From the NCBI GenBank assembly GCA_938010615.1, contig CALLUY010000030.1:1-48836 (forward strand): a stretch of DNA of 48,836 nt, read 5' to 3'. Each line of letters starts with the position of its first letter. Position 1 is the first letter of the stretch. Source of the stretch: an uncultured Pirellulaceae bacterium. Lineage in GTDB: Bacteria; Planctomycetota; Planctomycetia; Pirellulales; Pirellulaceae. The position numbers and the translations under genes are program-made. The notes beneath the pieces were generated by a model, which saw only the letters and a program-made list of their open reading frames with translations, did no database searches and was not told the DNA's origin. Of this stretch, positions 17,010 through 27,455 are shown piece after piece.

Positions 17010-18326
17010 TTACATGCTGTCCAGCAAATCGTTGTTCGATTCAGTTTTATCGATTTTGGCCAGCAACTCTTCCATCGCTTCTGGCGCACTTAGTTTGCCC
17101 AGCGATCTCCTGAGTTTGCAAACCGAATCGTAAAGACCATCGAGGAGAACTTCTTCTTGCTTGCACTGGCTGAGGTGAATATTGATTGCTGGCCAGATCC
17201 GACTTTGAACCAATTCGCGGTCCAATCGAATCTCCATATTTGCAGTGCTCCGTAAAACTTCGGCGATCGATTCGTCCAATTCATTGCCAGATTCAACTTT
17301 CACGGTTCCCAAAATCGTCAGTGTCCCGGCATCCTTGGTCCGTCGTGCGGAAGCGAGGAATGATTTGGTTTTCGGCAATGAAGAGGTTTCGAGATGCGTT
17401 TTCGAATACGATTGCCCCAGCTCAAATCTTGCCAAGCTGGTTAACGAATCGATGAAGACGATAACATCGACGCCAGTTTCCACCATCCGCTTGGCTTTCT
17501 CCAACACCATCATCGCAACATCGTGATGCCGAAATGTTGTCTCGTCGAAGACCGAGCTGATCACCTCACAGCGATCACCCTCAAGAAGATCTTCCATCTC
17601 ACCGATTTCTTCAGGCCCCTGATCAACCAGCAAGATAAATACATGAACCTTTGAATCATTCGCGAGGACTTCTTGGCACAGCGATTGAATCAGTTTCGTT
17701 TTCCCGGATCTTGGCGGACTTGCAATAATGCCGCGCTGCCCAAAACCAATCGGTGCGATCATATCGACGATCCGGCAAGTTGAATTGGCACTGTTCGAAT
17801 CAAGCGGAATACTGACATTGGGAGAAAGCGGTGCAAGACCATCGAAATCGGGAACTTTCGATGCTGCAGCAGGATCCTGTCCGTTGACATTGAACACACG
17901 AAGCAGCGCGAAGAATCTTTCGTTGTCTTTTGGTGGACGAACTTGACCTTCGACAACGTCACCATTGGCAAGATCGAACTTTCTAATTTGGCTTGGCGAA
18001 ACGTAGATGTCGTCTGGTCCACCAAGATAGTTAAACCAACGGCTTCTTAGAAAACCGAAACCATCTGGAAGAATTTGCAGTGTCCCAACGCCGACTAGCT
18101 TGTCTCCAGCTTGCAAGTGATGCTCCAGCACCGCTCGAATCTTCACTTCCGAAGAGCTACTTTTGTCGACCGATACTTTGTGCTGTGAGAGCAACGCATC
18201 GAGTTGCCGACCATCCAATTTCTGATAGTCCGAAATGTCGACAAACGTTTCGGCAGGAATCGCTTGATCGTCAGACGACTGATTCGAATTGGAGTCGGGA
18301 TTTGGCTTTGATTCACCGATGGCCAT
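17010..18326 (-). CDS. Rho-like transcription terminator with altered ATPase motifs
   Basis: A 438-residue homologue of the Rho helicase. The cold-shock RNA-binding domain looks canonical (GFGFLRS, GPDDIYVSPSQIRKF, about residues 85-150) and Walker A is kept as PPRSGKTK. By-eye alignment to E. coli Rho shows several key changes: DERPEEV is DQGPEEI, so catalytic E211 becomes Q and R212 becomes G; DSITRLAR is DSLTSLAR, so R269 becomes S; the GGVDANALQRP part of the Q-loop is missing; and R366 aligns to K. R353 is retained. The ATG at 18326 overlaps the end of coaE by 14 bases, so the two are coupled. A longer frame to 18473 lies inside coaE. It may be a second, non-canonical Rho. Confidence 0.88.
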   Translation of the reverse strand: MAIGESKPNPDSNSNQSSDDQAIPAETFVDISDYQKLDGRQLDALLSQHKVSVDKSSSSEVKIRAVLEHHLQAGDKLVGVGTLQILPDGFGFLRSRWFNYLGGPDDIYVSPSQIRKFDLANGDVVEGQVRPPKDNERFFALLRVFNVNGQDPAAASKVPDFDGLAPLSPNVSIPLDSNSANSTCRIVDMIAPIGFGQRGIIASPPRSGKTKLIQSLCQEVLANDSKVHVFILLVDQGPEEIGEMEDLLEGDRCEVISSVFDETTFRHHDVAMMVLEKAKRMVETGVDVIVFIDSLTSLARFELGQSYSKTHLETSSLPKTKSFLASARRTKDAGTLTILGTVKVESGNELDESIAEVLRSTANMEIRLDRELVQSRIWPAINIHLSQCKQEEVLLDGLYDSVCKLRRSLGKLSAPEAMEELLAKIDKTESNNDLLDSM

Positions 18327-18999
18327 TAGGCAGGTCCGGGTTGGTTTCGGATTCTTTACTTTTGGATGAGTCGAAATAAAGATCGCGAAACGAATCTGGG
18401 ATCTCAATTCCCAAACCCTCAACAAAATCAGCCAATTGCCGAGCCGTTGATTCTTTCGAACCGGAGTTGTCAATCACCACATCAGACCGAAGTTTCTTTT
18501 CTTCGATCGGCAACTGCCGTAACTCACGTCGATCCAATTCGTCTTCCACCCAACCGCGAAGTTTCGCTCGCTGTTGACGCAGAGTTCGATTCGTATCGAC
18601 AAAAATTACATGGTTACAATGTTGATCGTATTCGCCCTCGAACAGCAAAGGGATGTCCAGCACAAGAAAGTCGACTTTCGCCGCGTCCTTGTATTGGTCG
18701 ATTTGCTTTCGAATTCGAATTCGAATTTCTGGATGCATCATGGATTCCAGCTGGTCCAGCTCTGTATCGTCTGGACCGCCGAAAACGATTTTCCCAAGTC
18801 GCTTTCGATCTATCTGGCCATCATCGCCGAGCACGTCACTCCCCCATCGATCGACAATACTGCCGATGACACGATCGTCTTTCAAAACTTCATGAGCCAC
18901 GAGATCTGCATCGATCCGCGAAGCTCCTAGTTCTTCAAAACATTGGGCGACGAAACTCTTTCCGCTGGCAACACCACCGGTTAAACCGACGACTTCCAT
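18313..18999 (-). CDS. coaE: Dephospho-CoA kinase
   Basis: A 228-residue kinase that phosphorylates dephospho-CoA in the last step of coenzyme A synthesis. The P-loop GLTGGVASGKS is at residues 5-15, followed by the typical DADLVAHEVL and the lid region with RLGKIVFG. The C-terminus is about 25 residues longer than the E. coli enzyme and highly charged (FDSSKSKESE). GGAAG lies four to five bases before the ATG. It starts the coaE-rho pair and faces polA across a 200-base gap likely to hold both promoters. Confidence 0.96.
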   Translation of the reverse strand: MEVVGLTGGVASGKSFVAQCFEELGASRIDADLVAHEVLKDDRVIGSIVDRWGSDVLGDDGQIDRKRLGKIVFGGPDDTELDQLESMMHPEIRIRIRKQIDQYKDAAKVDFLVLDIPLLFEGEYDQHCNHVIFVDTNRTLRQQRAKLRGWVEDELDRRELRQLPIEEKKLRSDVVIDNSGSKESTARQLADFVEGLGIEIPDSFRDLYFDSSKSKESETNPDLPNGHR

Positions 19000-19201
19000 T
19001 AAGCTTCCAAAAAATTAACTACCGACCGAAAAAAGGGTCAGCCTCCGACAGGCCAAAAAATAGCCTTGTCACGCGTTCTCATTTACTGGAAAGGATAACC
19101 CCATATTCTGTCGTTTTCTACGGCAGAATTGCCCCCAATCCAAAACACGATGATTTTGTTAACCTTAGTTCCATTACCACATTAGCGAACAACGTCTCAA
19201 T

Positions 19202-22027
19202 ATGGCGAAAAAGAGATCAATCATCGACGGCCCAGATCTATTCTCGGCCACCGAACCGAAGAAACTATTCTTGCTGGACGGAATGGCGCTTATCTATCGT
19301 GCCCACTTTGGCATGATTCGCAGTCCTCGATTTACCTCGGGAGAAGTTCCGACCTCAGCCGTTTTTGGAATCGCAAATACTGTTTTCGATCTGATCAAGA
19401 AGCAGAAACCGACACATATCGCGATCGCGTTCGACACAAGCGAACCAACCTTCCGACACGAAGTCTTTGACGACTACAAAGCTCAACGAGACAAACTTCC
19501 CGAAGACATTGCAACACAGATCCCGATGGTCGATCAGTTGATGCAAGCGCTCAACATCTCGATCATCCGCACGCCCGGCTTCGAAGCCGACGACATCATC
19601 GGCACGCTCGCGATTGAAGCCGCTGCAGAAGACTTCGACGTCTTCATGGTCACTCCCGACAAAGACTATCACCAATTGGTGACCGACAAAATCACCGTAT
19701 ACAAACCCGGTCACCGCGGCGGAACGTTTGAACAGCTCGACATCGCCGCCGTTCTGGAAAAGTGGCAGATCGAACGCGTTGATCAAGTCATCGATATTCT
19801 AGGCCTGATGGGTGACAAGAGCGACAACATCCCTGGCATCCCCGGAATCGGTGAAAAGACAGCCGTCAAATTAGTCAGCCAGTTCGGCTCCATCGAGAAA
19901 CTGCTCGACAGCACCAGCGAACTGAAAGGGAAACAAAAGGAACGCGTCGAGGAAAATCGGGAGATGGCGTTGCTCTCAAAGATGCTGGTTACGATCAAGA
20001 CCGACGTCCCACATGATTTTCGCTTGGCTGACTTCCAACTGCGGGAAGCAAACGACGAAGCGCTTCGGCAACTGTTTATGGAGTGGGAATTCGATTCGCT
20101 CGGCCGGAAAATGTTTGGCAAGTCATTCACTTCGGCTCCGAAACGGGCTGCGGTCATTCGCGAGAAACGCGAAAAGGAAATTCAATCGACTCTGTTTGAT
20201 GAAGGCGTGGCGAAAGAAAAGAACCTCGCCACCGTCAAGCATGACTATCAGCTAGTCGAAACTCCGCAACAGCGTGCCGATTTGATTCAGCTGCTAAAAA
20301 AGCAAACCGCATTTTGCTTCGACACCGAAACAACAGGACTCGACCCCCGCCGCGCATTGCCTTTGGGCGTGGCGTTTTCATTCGAGCCACATTCGGCCTA
20401 CTACGTCACGTGCCCAGAAGGAAAATCTGAAGCTCAAGCAGTACTCGAAGAATTTCGCGGAGTATTCGAAGACAAGTCGATCGAGAAAGTCGGACACAAT
20501 CTCAAGTACGACGTAACGCTACTCCGTTGGCACGGCATCGAAGTCCGCGGCAAGCTAATGGATACGATGCTGGCTCATTCGATGAAGGAGCCAGAGATGA
20601 GTCACGGTTTGGACTATTTGGCCAAACTTTATCTTGGTTACCGTCCGATACCGATTTCCGATTTGATCGGACCCAAAGGCGAAGAGCAAAAAAGTCTTCG
20701 AGACGTACCATTAGACAAAGTCTGCGAGTACGCCTGCGAGGACGCCGACATTACGCTTCAGGTCGCTGCGGTTCTACGCCCCGACATTGAATCGCGTGGA
20801 GTCAGCGAAGTTTGTTACGACATCGAGTGCCCATTGATTCCTGTGTTGGTGGACATGGAATACGAGGGCATCACACTGGACACCGACGCTTTGGCTGATT
20901 TCTCCAAACGGCTCGAAGTCGAAATCGTCGAACTTCGGGACGGCATCTACGAGGAAGCGGGTCGCGAGTTCAACATCGATTCACCAAAACAACTTGGCAC
21001 GATTCTGTACGATGAATTGGAACTTGTCGCCAACCCGAAAAAAACCGCAACGGGCCAGTATACGACGCGGGAATCTGAACTCCTGCGTTTGGCGCCGAAC
21101 CACAAGATCGTGGCGGACGTTCTGGAATACCGAAACGCGGTCAAACTGAAATCCGTTTACGTCGATCAGCTTCCCAACACGATCGACGACCAGAGCCGAC
21201 TGCATACTCACTACAGTCAGACTTGGACCGCAACCGGACGGATGCAGTCAAACAATCCCAACCTGCAAACGATCCCCATTCGTAAGCAACGCGGCAAAGA
21301 AATTCGCGCCGCGTTTGTCCCGCGCAGCAAAGACTTCGAAATCCTTTCCGCGGATTATTCCCAGATCGAGCTCCGGATCATGGCGGATTTGAGCGAAGAT
21401 CCAACGATGCTCGAAGCGTTCAACTCCGGCGCCGACATTCATCAATCAACCGCATCGAAGGTCTACAAAGTCGATCCCGAAGATGTCACTCGGGAGATGC
21501 GTGACAAAGCGAAGACAGTGAACTTCGGAATTCTCTACGGTATTTCTGCATTTGGTTTGCAACAACGATTAAACATCCCGCGCAACGAAGCTAACGAACT
21601 GATCGAAAACTACTTCGACAAACATCCCGGCGTGCAGACTTACATCGACCGTACGATCGAATTCGGACGAGAGCACGGCTATGTCGCGACTCGCACTGGG
21701 CGTCGTCGATATTTGCGCGATATTAACTCGCGAAATAAAACGCTCCAACGAGCCGCCGAACGCCTCGCGATGAACAGCCCCATTCAGGGAACGGCCGCTG
21801 ACATGTTGAAGCTGGCGATGATTCGCGTTTACGACGCGTTGGAAACAGGCGGATTCGCCACCAAGATGCTGCTGACCGTTCATGACGAGATCGTCTTCGA
21901 CATGCACCGCGACGAAACGGAAAAAGTCATCCCCGTGATCGTCGAAGCAATGAAGAATGCAATCCCAATGAAAGTTCCAATCGAAGTCGAAACGGGGCAT
22001 GGAGCGAACTGGTTGGTTGCTCACTGA
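19202..22027 (+). CDS. polA: DNA polymerase I
   Basis: A 941-residue family A polymerase for repair and Okazaki fragment processing. All three activities look intact. The 5' nuclease domain (about 20-300) has LLDGMALIYRAHFG and GDKSDNIPGIPGIGEKTA. The 3'-5' exonuclease (about 345-530) has FDTETTGLD, GHNLKYD and YACEDAD, so its proofreading residues are present, unlike in many bacteria. The polymerase domain has DYSQIELR (D718), KTVNFGILYGIS and VHDEIV (H894-D895). It starts with ATG 200 bases from the divergent coaE and ends convergent with the creatininase-type gene. Confidence 0.98.
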   Translation: MAKKRSIIDGPDLFSATEPKKLFLLDGMALIYRAHFGMIRSPRFTSGEVPTSAVFGIANTVFDLIKKQKPTHIAIAFDTSEPTFRHEVFDDYKAQRDKLPEDIATQIPMVDQLMQALNISIIRTPGFEADDIIGTLAIEAAAEDFDVFMVTPDKDYHQLVTDKITVYKPGHRGGTFEQLDIAAVLEKWQIERVDQVIDILGLMGDKSDNIPGIPGIGEKTAVKLVSQFGSIEKLLDSTSELKGKQKERVEENREMALLSKMLVTIKTDVPHDFRLADFQLREANDEALRQLFMEWEFDSLGRKMFGKSFTSAPKRAAVIREKREKEIQSTLFDEGVAKEKNLATVKHDYQLVETPQQRADLIQLLKKQTAFCFDTETTGLDPRRALPLGVAFSFEPHSAYYVTCPEGKSEAQAVLEEFRGVFEDKSIEKVGHNLKYDVTLLRWHGIEVRGKLMDTMLAHSMKEPEMSHGLDYLAKLYLGYRPIPISDLIGPKGEEQKSLRDVPLDKVCEYACEDADITLQVAAVLRPDIESRGVSEVCYDIECPLIPVLVDMEYEGITLDTDALADFSKRLEVEIVELRDGIYEEAGREFNIDSPKQLGTILYDELELVANPKKTATGQYTTRESELLRLAPNHKIVADVLEYRNAVKLKSVYVDQLPNTIDDQSRLHTHYSQTWTATGRMQSNNPNLQTIPIRKQRGKEIRAAFVPRSKDFEILSADYSQIELRIMADLSEDPTMLEAFNSGADIHQSTASKVYKVDPEDVTREMRDKAKTVNFGILYGISAFGLQQRLNIPRNEANELIENYFDKHPGVQTYIDRTIEFGREHGYVATRTGRRRYLRDINSRNKTLQRAAERLAMNSPIQGTAADMLKLAMIRVYDALETGGFATKMLLTVHDEIVFDMHRDETEKVIPVIVEAMKNAIPMKVPIEVETGHGANWLVAH

Positions 22028-22054
22028 ATAGGAATCAAGTCCTACATTTTTGGA

Positions 22055-22846
22055 TCAAAACGGGAACTGCTCGTCGACCTCCGCCGCTGATAGTTCCACC
22101 AAAAACTTCCCCAGTCTCTCAACCAGCACTTCCATCATGCGCTCTCCCTTTTCAGCGCTCGCTGCGTGCGGATCGCCCGAGCCTGTGTTCGAGGTGAGCA
22201 AATGCCACGGTCGCGAAATCGAAACCCAGCCTTCATTGAGTGCTTCGAATCGCGTCGGCTGGACCGCACCTTCGTCAGCGGGTAGCGAACCGTCATCGTT
22301 GACGGCAACGTACTCAGGGAAGTAAGCGAGGCCAAAAGACGTCTCCATTTCACCGGCATGATCTTCGGCTTTCGAAAAAATATCGGAATACACGTCGGTA
22401 AACGCTTGATACCAATTGCACAAAAATAAATGAGACTCCGTCTTGCCAGACATCTCGCGCAGAAACGGCTTCATTCCGTTTCCGCCATGGCTGTTCAAAA
22501 GCACAACCTTACGAATGCCTGATTGCAACAGAGACTCTACGATGTCTTCAATGATGCGATTAAGCGTCGAAGGGTTCACGTTAATTGCCAACGGAAATTC
22601 ACGCATATTGGTTTCGGTGCCGTAGGGAATTGTCGGTAACAGGACGACTTTGGCTCCGTCATTCCAAGCCGCCTCACAAATTTTTTCTCCGACGATCGTT
22701 CCCTCGAACAGATCCGTGCCATAGGGCAAGTGAAGGTTGTGTGGCTCGGTGGCCCCCAAAGGCAAAACAGCCACTTCATAGTTGTGTTGTTTGACGGTTG
22801 CGTAGTTGGTTTGTGCAAGGTTCCACGGTTTCATTGGTATCGCCAT
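22055..22846 (-). CDS. Creatininase-family amidohydrolase
   Basis: A 263-residue metal-dependent amidohydrolase of the creatininase superfamily, which also includes mycofactocin and F420/riboflavin-pathway enzymes. The metal ligands are visible: GATEPHNLHLPYGTDL (about residues 31-46, Glu, His and Asp), NSHGGNG (about 118) and DHAGEMETS (about 162). Length is typical. The substrate cannot be told from sequence, and neither neighbour gives a pathway. It is convergent with polA, and the only structure between them is a weak 5-bp hairpin followed by five T residues at about 22029-22050. Confidence 0.9.
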   Translation of the reverse strand: MAIPMKPWNLAQTNYATVKQHNYEVAVLPLGATEPHNLHLPYGTDLFEGTIVGEKICEAAWNDGAKVVLLPTIPYGTETNMREFPLAINVNPSTLNRIIEDIVESLLQSGIRKVVLLNSHGGNGMKPFLREMSGKTESHLFLCNWYQAFTDVYSDIFSKAEDHAGEMETSFGLAYFPEYVAVNDDGSLPADEGAVQPTRFEALNEGWVSISRPWHLLTSNTGSGDPHAASAEKGERMMEVLVERLGKFLVELSAAEVDEQFPF

Positions 22847-22928
22847 CGATTGAAGTTGATTGATCCTCCAATTCTATCGACTTTTTGTATTCCTGTGACG
22901 ATCCGCGTAGAATCAGGGAGAGGTCTCC

Positions 22929-25436
22929 ATGATCAGAAAGCAAATTGGCATTCTTACGATTCTTCTATTCAGTTGGCCATTGTTCACAATCGCCGCCTGT
23001 CCGGCTCAGACTTCGCCAACGCTTGACTGGCTAACCGAAGAAGAACAACAGTTCCTGAAGGCCCACCCGACGATCCGCTTGGCTCCGACGCCACATTTTC
23101 CTCCGTTTGAGTATTGGGATCCTGGCGACGATCCAAGTTCTAAGGACGACGACATTTTCAGCGGCGTCGTTTCGAGCTACCTGAAACATTTCGAAAAAGA
23201 GCTGGGCATCAAGTTCGAAATGATCCGCACCGAAAAATGGGCGGACAATCTGGAAGGACTCAAGAAGCGTGACATTGACGCCGTCGGGTTATTAGTACCA
23301 TGGAACGATCGCCCCTACGTCGCCGTTAGCAAACCCTACATCACCTACCCTTCGTGCATCGTCGTCCGAAAGGATGTCACTCAGGATCTTTCTTTGAAAG
23401 ATCTTGCTGGCAAAAAAGTGGCCGTCCCCAACGACTACACGGGCGAATCGTTCTTGCGCCAAAACCATCCGGAAATCATCGTCGTCGAAGCAAGAGATCC
23501 CAGTCACGGGATCCAGATGGTCGCCAGCGGGGACGTGTACGCTTTTTTTGGCGGCGCCGCTGCCGTCGCTCACGTTGCCGAAAGGGCGGGCATCTCAAAC
23601 CTTCGCATCGCTGGCGAATCTGACTTTCAGTACACCAACGGATTCGGAGTTCGCAGCGACTGGAAAATCTTTGCCGAAATCATCACCAAGACGCTAGACC
23701 GAATTCCCAATGGCCAAAAAAGCGCCTTTCACTCGCAGTGGATCACTGAAGGATTTCTACAAAAGAAGTTCTATGAAACCAGACGGTTCTGGTGGATCCT
23801 TGGAACGATTGCCAGCCTCCTCGTTTTCGGATCGATCTCAATGGCAGTTTGGAATCGAAAGCAGGCTGCGTTTATCGATCAACTCGAAATCGAAAAGAAG
23901 CGTACCGAAGAAGCTCGCCAAGAAGCAGAAGCTGCCAATGAAGCCAAAAGTTCCTTCGTCGCCATGATCAGCCACGAAATCCGTACGCCAATGAATGGGG
24001 TCCTGGGGATGTGTGAACTGCTCCGCGACACAAAATTGAATGGCAAACAATCGGAGTACCTAGATTGTGCAAGCGGCAGTGCCGAAAATTTGGTTGAACT
24101 GATCAACGACATTCTCGATTTCTCAAAAATGGAGGCCGGAAAACTTGAGCTCGATCCGCGACCGTTCTCATTGCAAATCTTGGCCAATGAAGTCACGACG
24201 CTGATGCGAACCCAGACGGATTCCAAAGGGCTTCTGTTAAATCTGAAAATTGATGAATCCGTCGCACCGGCCTACATCGGGGACGAGCTCCGAATTCGAC
24301 AAATTTTACTGAACCTTCTCAGCAACGCGATCAAGTTTACGTCTAGCGGTGAAGTCGCCGTTCGCATCCGTCGAGGAAGTTCGAACTCCGCCAACGAGTC
24401 TCATCTAATCGAATTTGAAGTGGAGGACTCAGGCATTGGCATCGCACCGGAGAAAATCGACGGTGTCTTCGATCCGTTTGAGCAGGAAGAAATCAGCACC
24501 GCTCGACGCTACGGAGGTACAGGGCTTGGCCTTTCGATTTGTCGCACGCTGGCCGAAATGATGGGAGGCACTGCATCCGCGACATCGGAACTTGGAAGCG
24601 GCAGCACGTTTCGGTTTTCGGCAAAGCTGCAGCCGACGGACAGTTTGCCCGAAGCCGCGCATGCAACCGACGTGACGAACACGTCTGCAAGCGAAGCTCG
24701 CCACGTTTTGCTGGCCGAGGACAATCCGATCAATCAAAAAGTAGTCACTGGTCTTTTAGATCGACGTGGTCACCAAGTTGACATCGTGACGACCGGTATC
24801 GACGCGCTTGCTGCGATCCAGAGCAAGCAGTACGACGCCGTTCTGATGGATATAGAAATGCCATTGATGGACGGGCTGACTGCCATCGCGGAGCTTCGTC
24901 GACGCGAAAAGACCACGAACAAACATCAATGGGTTGTCGCCATTACTGGTCACGCGATGTCCGGCGATCGGGAGCGATTCTTGGCAGCGGGAATGGACAG
25001 GCATTTGGTTAAGCCATTTAAACCTAGCGAACTCTACGCTGCCGTCGAAAGAGTGGCCTCAAAACCTTCGAAAGTGCCGAATAAAAATTCGGCGCAGCAC
25101 AAAACTTCGAACAACACTTTCCCGAACCATTCCGCCATCGACCGCGAAAAAGCACTTGCTACCACTGGCGGAAACGAAAACCTGGCGAAAGTTCTCTATG
25201 AAACTTGCCTCGAAGAGTCCCCGAAAATTATAGCTCAAGCCAAAAAGGCAATCCGTGACGCCGACTTTGTTACTGCCAGACGTTGTGGCCATTCTTTGAG
25301 ATCAAGTTTCGGGGCGGTCGGTGCGATGGAAGCCGCAACGGCATGTAAAAAACTTGAGTTTCTTGATTCGACGAACGCCGCCGACTACTCGGAGGCCGTC
25401 AAACTGATTGAGCAAGCCTTCAGCAAGGTTCTCTAG
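22929..25436 (+). CDS. BvgS-type hybrid sensor histidine kinase
   Basis: An 835-residue membrane sensor. In order: a signal peptide (1-26), a periplasmic bacterial solute-binding domain of the SBP_bac_3 type (about 36-275), a membrane segment (about 288-308), a coiled linker, a HisKA domain with phosphoacceptor H349 in [11 protein letters not shown], an ATPase domain with DSGIGI and GGTGLGLSI, a receiver domain with phosphoacceptor D641 in VLMDIEM, and a C-terminal HPt with H788 in CGHSLRSS. It probably binds a small amino-acid-like ligand and passes phosphate through an internal relay. No output response regulator is adjacent. GGGAGAGG precedes the ATG. Confidence 0.95.
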   Translation: MIRKQIGILTILLFSWPLFTIAACPAQTSPTLDWLTEEEQQFLKAHPTIRLAPTPHFPPFEYWDPGDDPSSKDDDIFSGVVSSYLKHFEKELGIKFEMIRTEKWADNLEGLKKRDIDAVGLLVPWNDRPYVAVSKPYITYPSCIVVRKDVTQDLSLKDLAGKKVAVPNDYTGESFLRQNHPEIIVVEARDPSHGIQMVASGDVYAFFGGAAAVAHVAERAGISNLRIAGESDFQYTNGFGVRSDWKIFAEIITKTLDRIPNGQKSAFHSQWITEGFLQKKFYETRRFWWILGTIASLLVFGSISMAVWNRKQAAFIDQLEIEKKRTEEARQEAEAANEAKSSFVAMISHEIRTPMNGVLGMCELLRDTKLNGKQSEYLDCASGSAENLVELINDILDFSKMEAGKLELDPRPFSLQILANEVTTLMRTQTDSKGLLLNLKIDESVAPAYIGDELRIRQILLNLLSNAIKFTSSGEVAVRIRRGSSNSANESHLIEFEVEDSGIGIAPEKIDGVFDPFEQEEISTARRYGGTGLGLSICRTLAEMMGGTASATSELGSGSTFRFSAKLQPTDSLPEAAHATDVTNTSASEARHVLLAEDNPINQKVVTGLLDRRGHQVDIVTTGIDALAAIQSKQYDAVLMDIEMPLMDGLTAIAELRRREKTTNKHQWVVAITGHAMSGDRERFLAAGMDRHLVKPFKPSELYAAVERVASKPSKVPNKNSAQHKTSNNTFPNHSAIDREKALATTGGNENLAKVLYETCLEESPKIIAQAKKAIRDADFVTARRCGHSLRSSFGAVGAMEAATACKKLEFLDSTNAADYSEAVKLIEQAFSKVL

Positions 25437-25469
25437 GGTCAATTGAGAAAGGACGTACAGCTGTTGTCA

Positions 25470-27371
25470 CTATTTTCGTTGCACGACTTTCACATCGTCG
25501 CGAATTTGCTGAAAGCGTTCCACGCCAATGGCCGTTACACCGGATCCAGTTACGTCCAGAACTTTCAACCTTGGAATTTTGGCTATCTTTAAAAGCCCAG
25601 CATCGGTGACCCGTGTGTTTGCGATTTGCAAAACTTGAAGGTCGGGAATCTTTTGTAGTTCTTCCAACTGATCGTCTTCAATCGAAGAGCTGCTCAAATC
25701 AAGCTCCTGAAGAGAAGCTAACTGATTCAAAAGTTCCAGCGAGCCCGGAGAGATTTCAGATGCCGTCAGAAACAACTCCTTAATCAAATCCAGTCGCGAA
25801 AGTTTGAGCGCACGTCTCCTCGTAAATTTGCATCCAGTGATATCCAACCAACGGAGATTTGAGCACATTCCAAGGACATCGAAGGCTTCATCACTGAGCT
25901 TTGCGTCCGGTGCAGCAAGGGCCGAGATTGATACAACATTTTCGATTCGTTTTTCGACGTCCCGATAGCTAACCTTCAAAAAATCAATGTAATCTTTGTC
26001 CAGCTGTTCAAATGATCGACCGATCAAATCTTCGAAAGCATCAGGTTTAATTTTTCGTTTATGAATCGTTTTCATAAACCTGATTAGAACCGGCTGCATG
26101 TCGTATTTGCGGCTGTCCATCAGCATGTGGACAATCCCCGCAGACTCGGAGTACAGCAAGGCAACGTCCTTGCGAGCCTGAAATGCTTTTTTATCCATCG
26201 CCGCCAGTTGCTTGACTGGAACGTGGTAATTCTCCCTCAATCGGCGGACACGAGAATACTGCAACCGTTTCGCATCGAATCCACCAAGCGTAGCAATCTG
26301 CCCGTCGACGACCAGCGACTCAAAGTGCATCGCAATTCCTTCATCAAGCCAAAGAAAATGGTCCGCGAACGGTTGCTCACGCGTCGCAATCGACTCCCGA
26401 AACAGTTGATGAGTCAGCTCGTGTAGCCATGTCGCTTCGTCTTGGTCGCCGTTGGAATCGGTCGCCGGAAAGAAAGACACTTTCAGGATTCCGTTGTAGT
26501 AGCCAGAAGTCCGCTCAATTCCTTGCTGTAGATTCTTTAGCTGCTTGGTATAGTCCGCGTGATCTCGAAAAAATATCACTCGAAAACGCCGACGAGGAAT
26601 CTTTAACCCGCCGTCGCCTTTGAGCCACTTTTTGATGATCGGTGCTTTGGCCCAGTACTCAAAGAAAACCTGACGCCATACATAATGCCAACTTTCCAAC
26701 TTCTGCGCTAACTCAGCCGTCTCTTTTTTTGTGGCGTTGGAATCGATTTGAAAATGAGGCGTATTGACGGTAAAGAAACTCTTGGCCGGCCAGCCAACAA
26801 TATCGTGCCCTCGACCGCTTGTTCGAGGCGGCTTAACTTTCTCCGAATGAATTCGCCATTTGCCGTCTTTCAGTTTCTTGTGTCCCAGAATTCGGCGGAC
26901 ATCTTTGTGATCCCGATCGTAGTAGATAACTTCGTGCAGCAACTGAAACGCAATGGCGTGCGCGTTGGCGTCGGCGGCTTGTTTCGCAAGTTCGAAAAGT
27001 CTTTCTCCGTGAGAGACTTTGATTTCGTTCAACTTTTGAAGCCACTCAGCACCCAAGCCTTCGGACTCTAAAACGGGCATCGTTTTTTCAGTTGGCAGGA
27101 AGATGTACTGCCGATCGAGACCAAATTCACGATAGATTTTGAACGTGTTTGTGATTTGCTCTTTGTCAGCTCCCTTCTCGCGACACCAATTCGCCAACTC
27201 CTGAAGGTCCGCTCCGTATTGACGATTCAGCAAAATGCGTTTTGCTCGCCAGTTCACGGCAGTCGCGTTGCCTTTCTGGGCAAACAGCGGCGATGCCAAG
27301 AATAGCACGATCAAAATTGCTTTTGCGAATCGTGCAAGGCTGTTTTCAGTTGACAAGAATGCTGTGCTCAT
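25470..27371 (-). CDS. Secreted DUF1570 zinc peptidase with leucine-rich repeats
   Basis: A 633-residue exported protein. A signal peptide (ARFAKAILIVLFLASPLFAQ) is followed by a helical region, then a DUF1570/peptidase-MA-like domain with the zinc motif HELTH (about residue 318) and the downstream WLDEGIA glutamate about 26 residues later. The last 130 residues are leucine-rich repeats (LQELDLSSSSIEDDQLEEL, LQVLQIANTRVTDAGLL). The layout suggests a surface protease that docks on a partner through the repeats. The ATG at 27371 gives a normal signal; a TTG three codons earlier is also in frame. It is convergent with the kinase gene. Confidence 0.9.
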   Translation of the reverse strand: MSTAFLSTENSLARFAKAILIVLFLASPLFAQKGNATAVNWRAKRILLNRQYGADLQELANWCREKGADKEQITNTFKIYREFGLDRQYIFLPTEKTMPVLESEGLGAEWLQKLNEIKVSHGERLFELAKQAADANAHAIAFQLLHEVIYYDRDHKDVRRILGHKKLKDGKWRIHSEKVKPPRTSGRGHDIVGWPAKSFFTVNTPHFQIDSNATKKETAELAQKLESWHYVWRQVFFEYWAKAPIIKKWLKGDGGLKIPRRRFRVIFFRDHADYTKQLKNLQQGIERTSGYYNGILKVSFFPATDSNGDQDEATWLHELTHQLFRESIATREQPFADHFLWLDEGIAMHFESLVVDGQIATLGGFDAKRLQYSRVRRLRENYHVPVKQLAAMDKKAFQARKDVALLYSESAGIVHMLMDSRKYDMQPVLIRFMKTIHKRKIKPDAFEDLIGRSFEQLDKDYIDFLKVSYRDVEKRIENVVSISALAAPDAKLSDEAFDVLGMCSNLRWLDITGCKFTRRRALKLSRLDLIKELFLTASEISPGSLELLNQLASLQELDLSSSSIEDDQLEELQKIPDLQVLQIANTRVTDAGLLKIAKIPRLKVLDVTGSGVTAIGVERFQQIRDDVKVVQRK

Positions 27372-27455
27372 CCAACTCAATCCGTTTTGGTATGGTCGTT
27401 TGAAAAATAAATTGTACCTCTCGCCGAACTACGACTTGAGCCTTGGCCCTGATCG

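Noticed and set aside
18327..18473. Longer start for the Rho-like protein
   Set aside because: This stretch lies inside coaE and reads as non-family sequence; the ATG at 18326 fits translational coupling.
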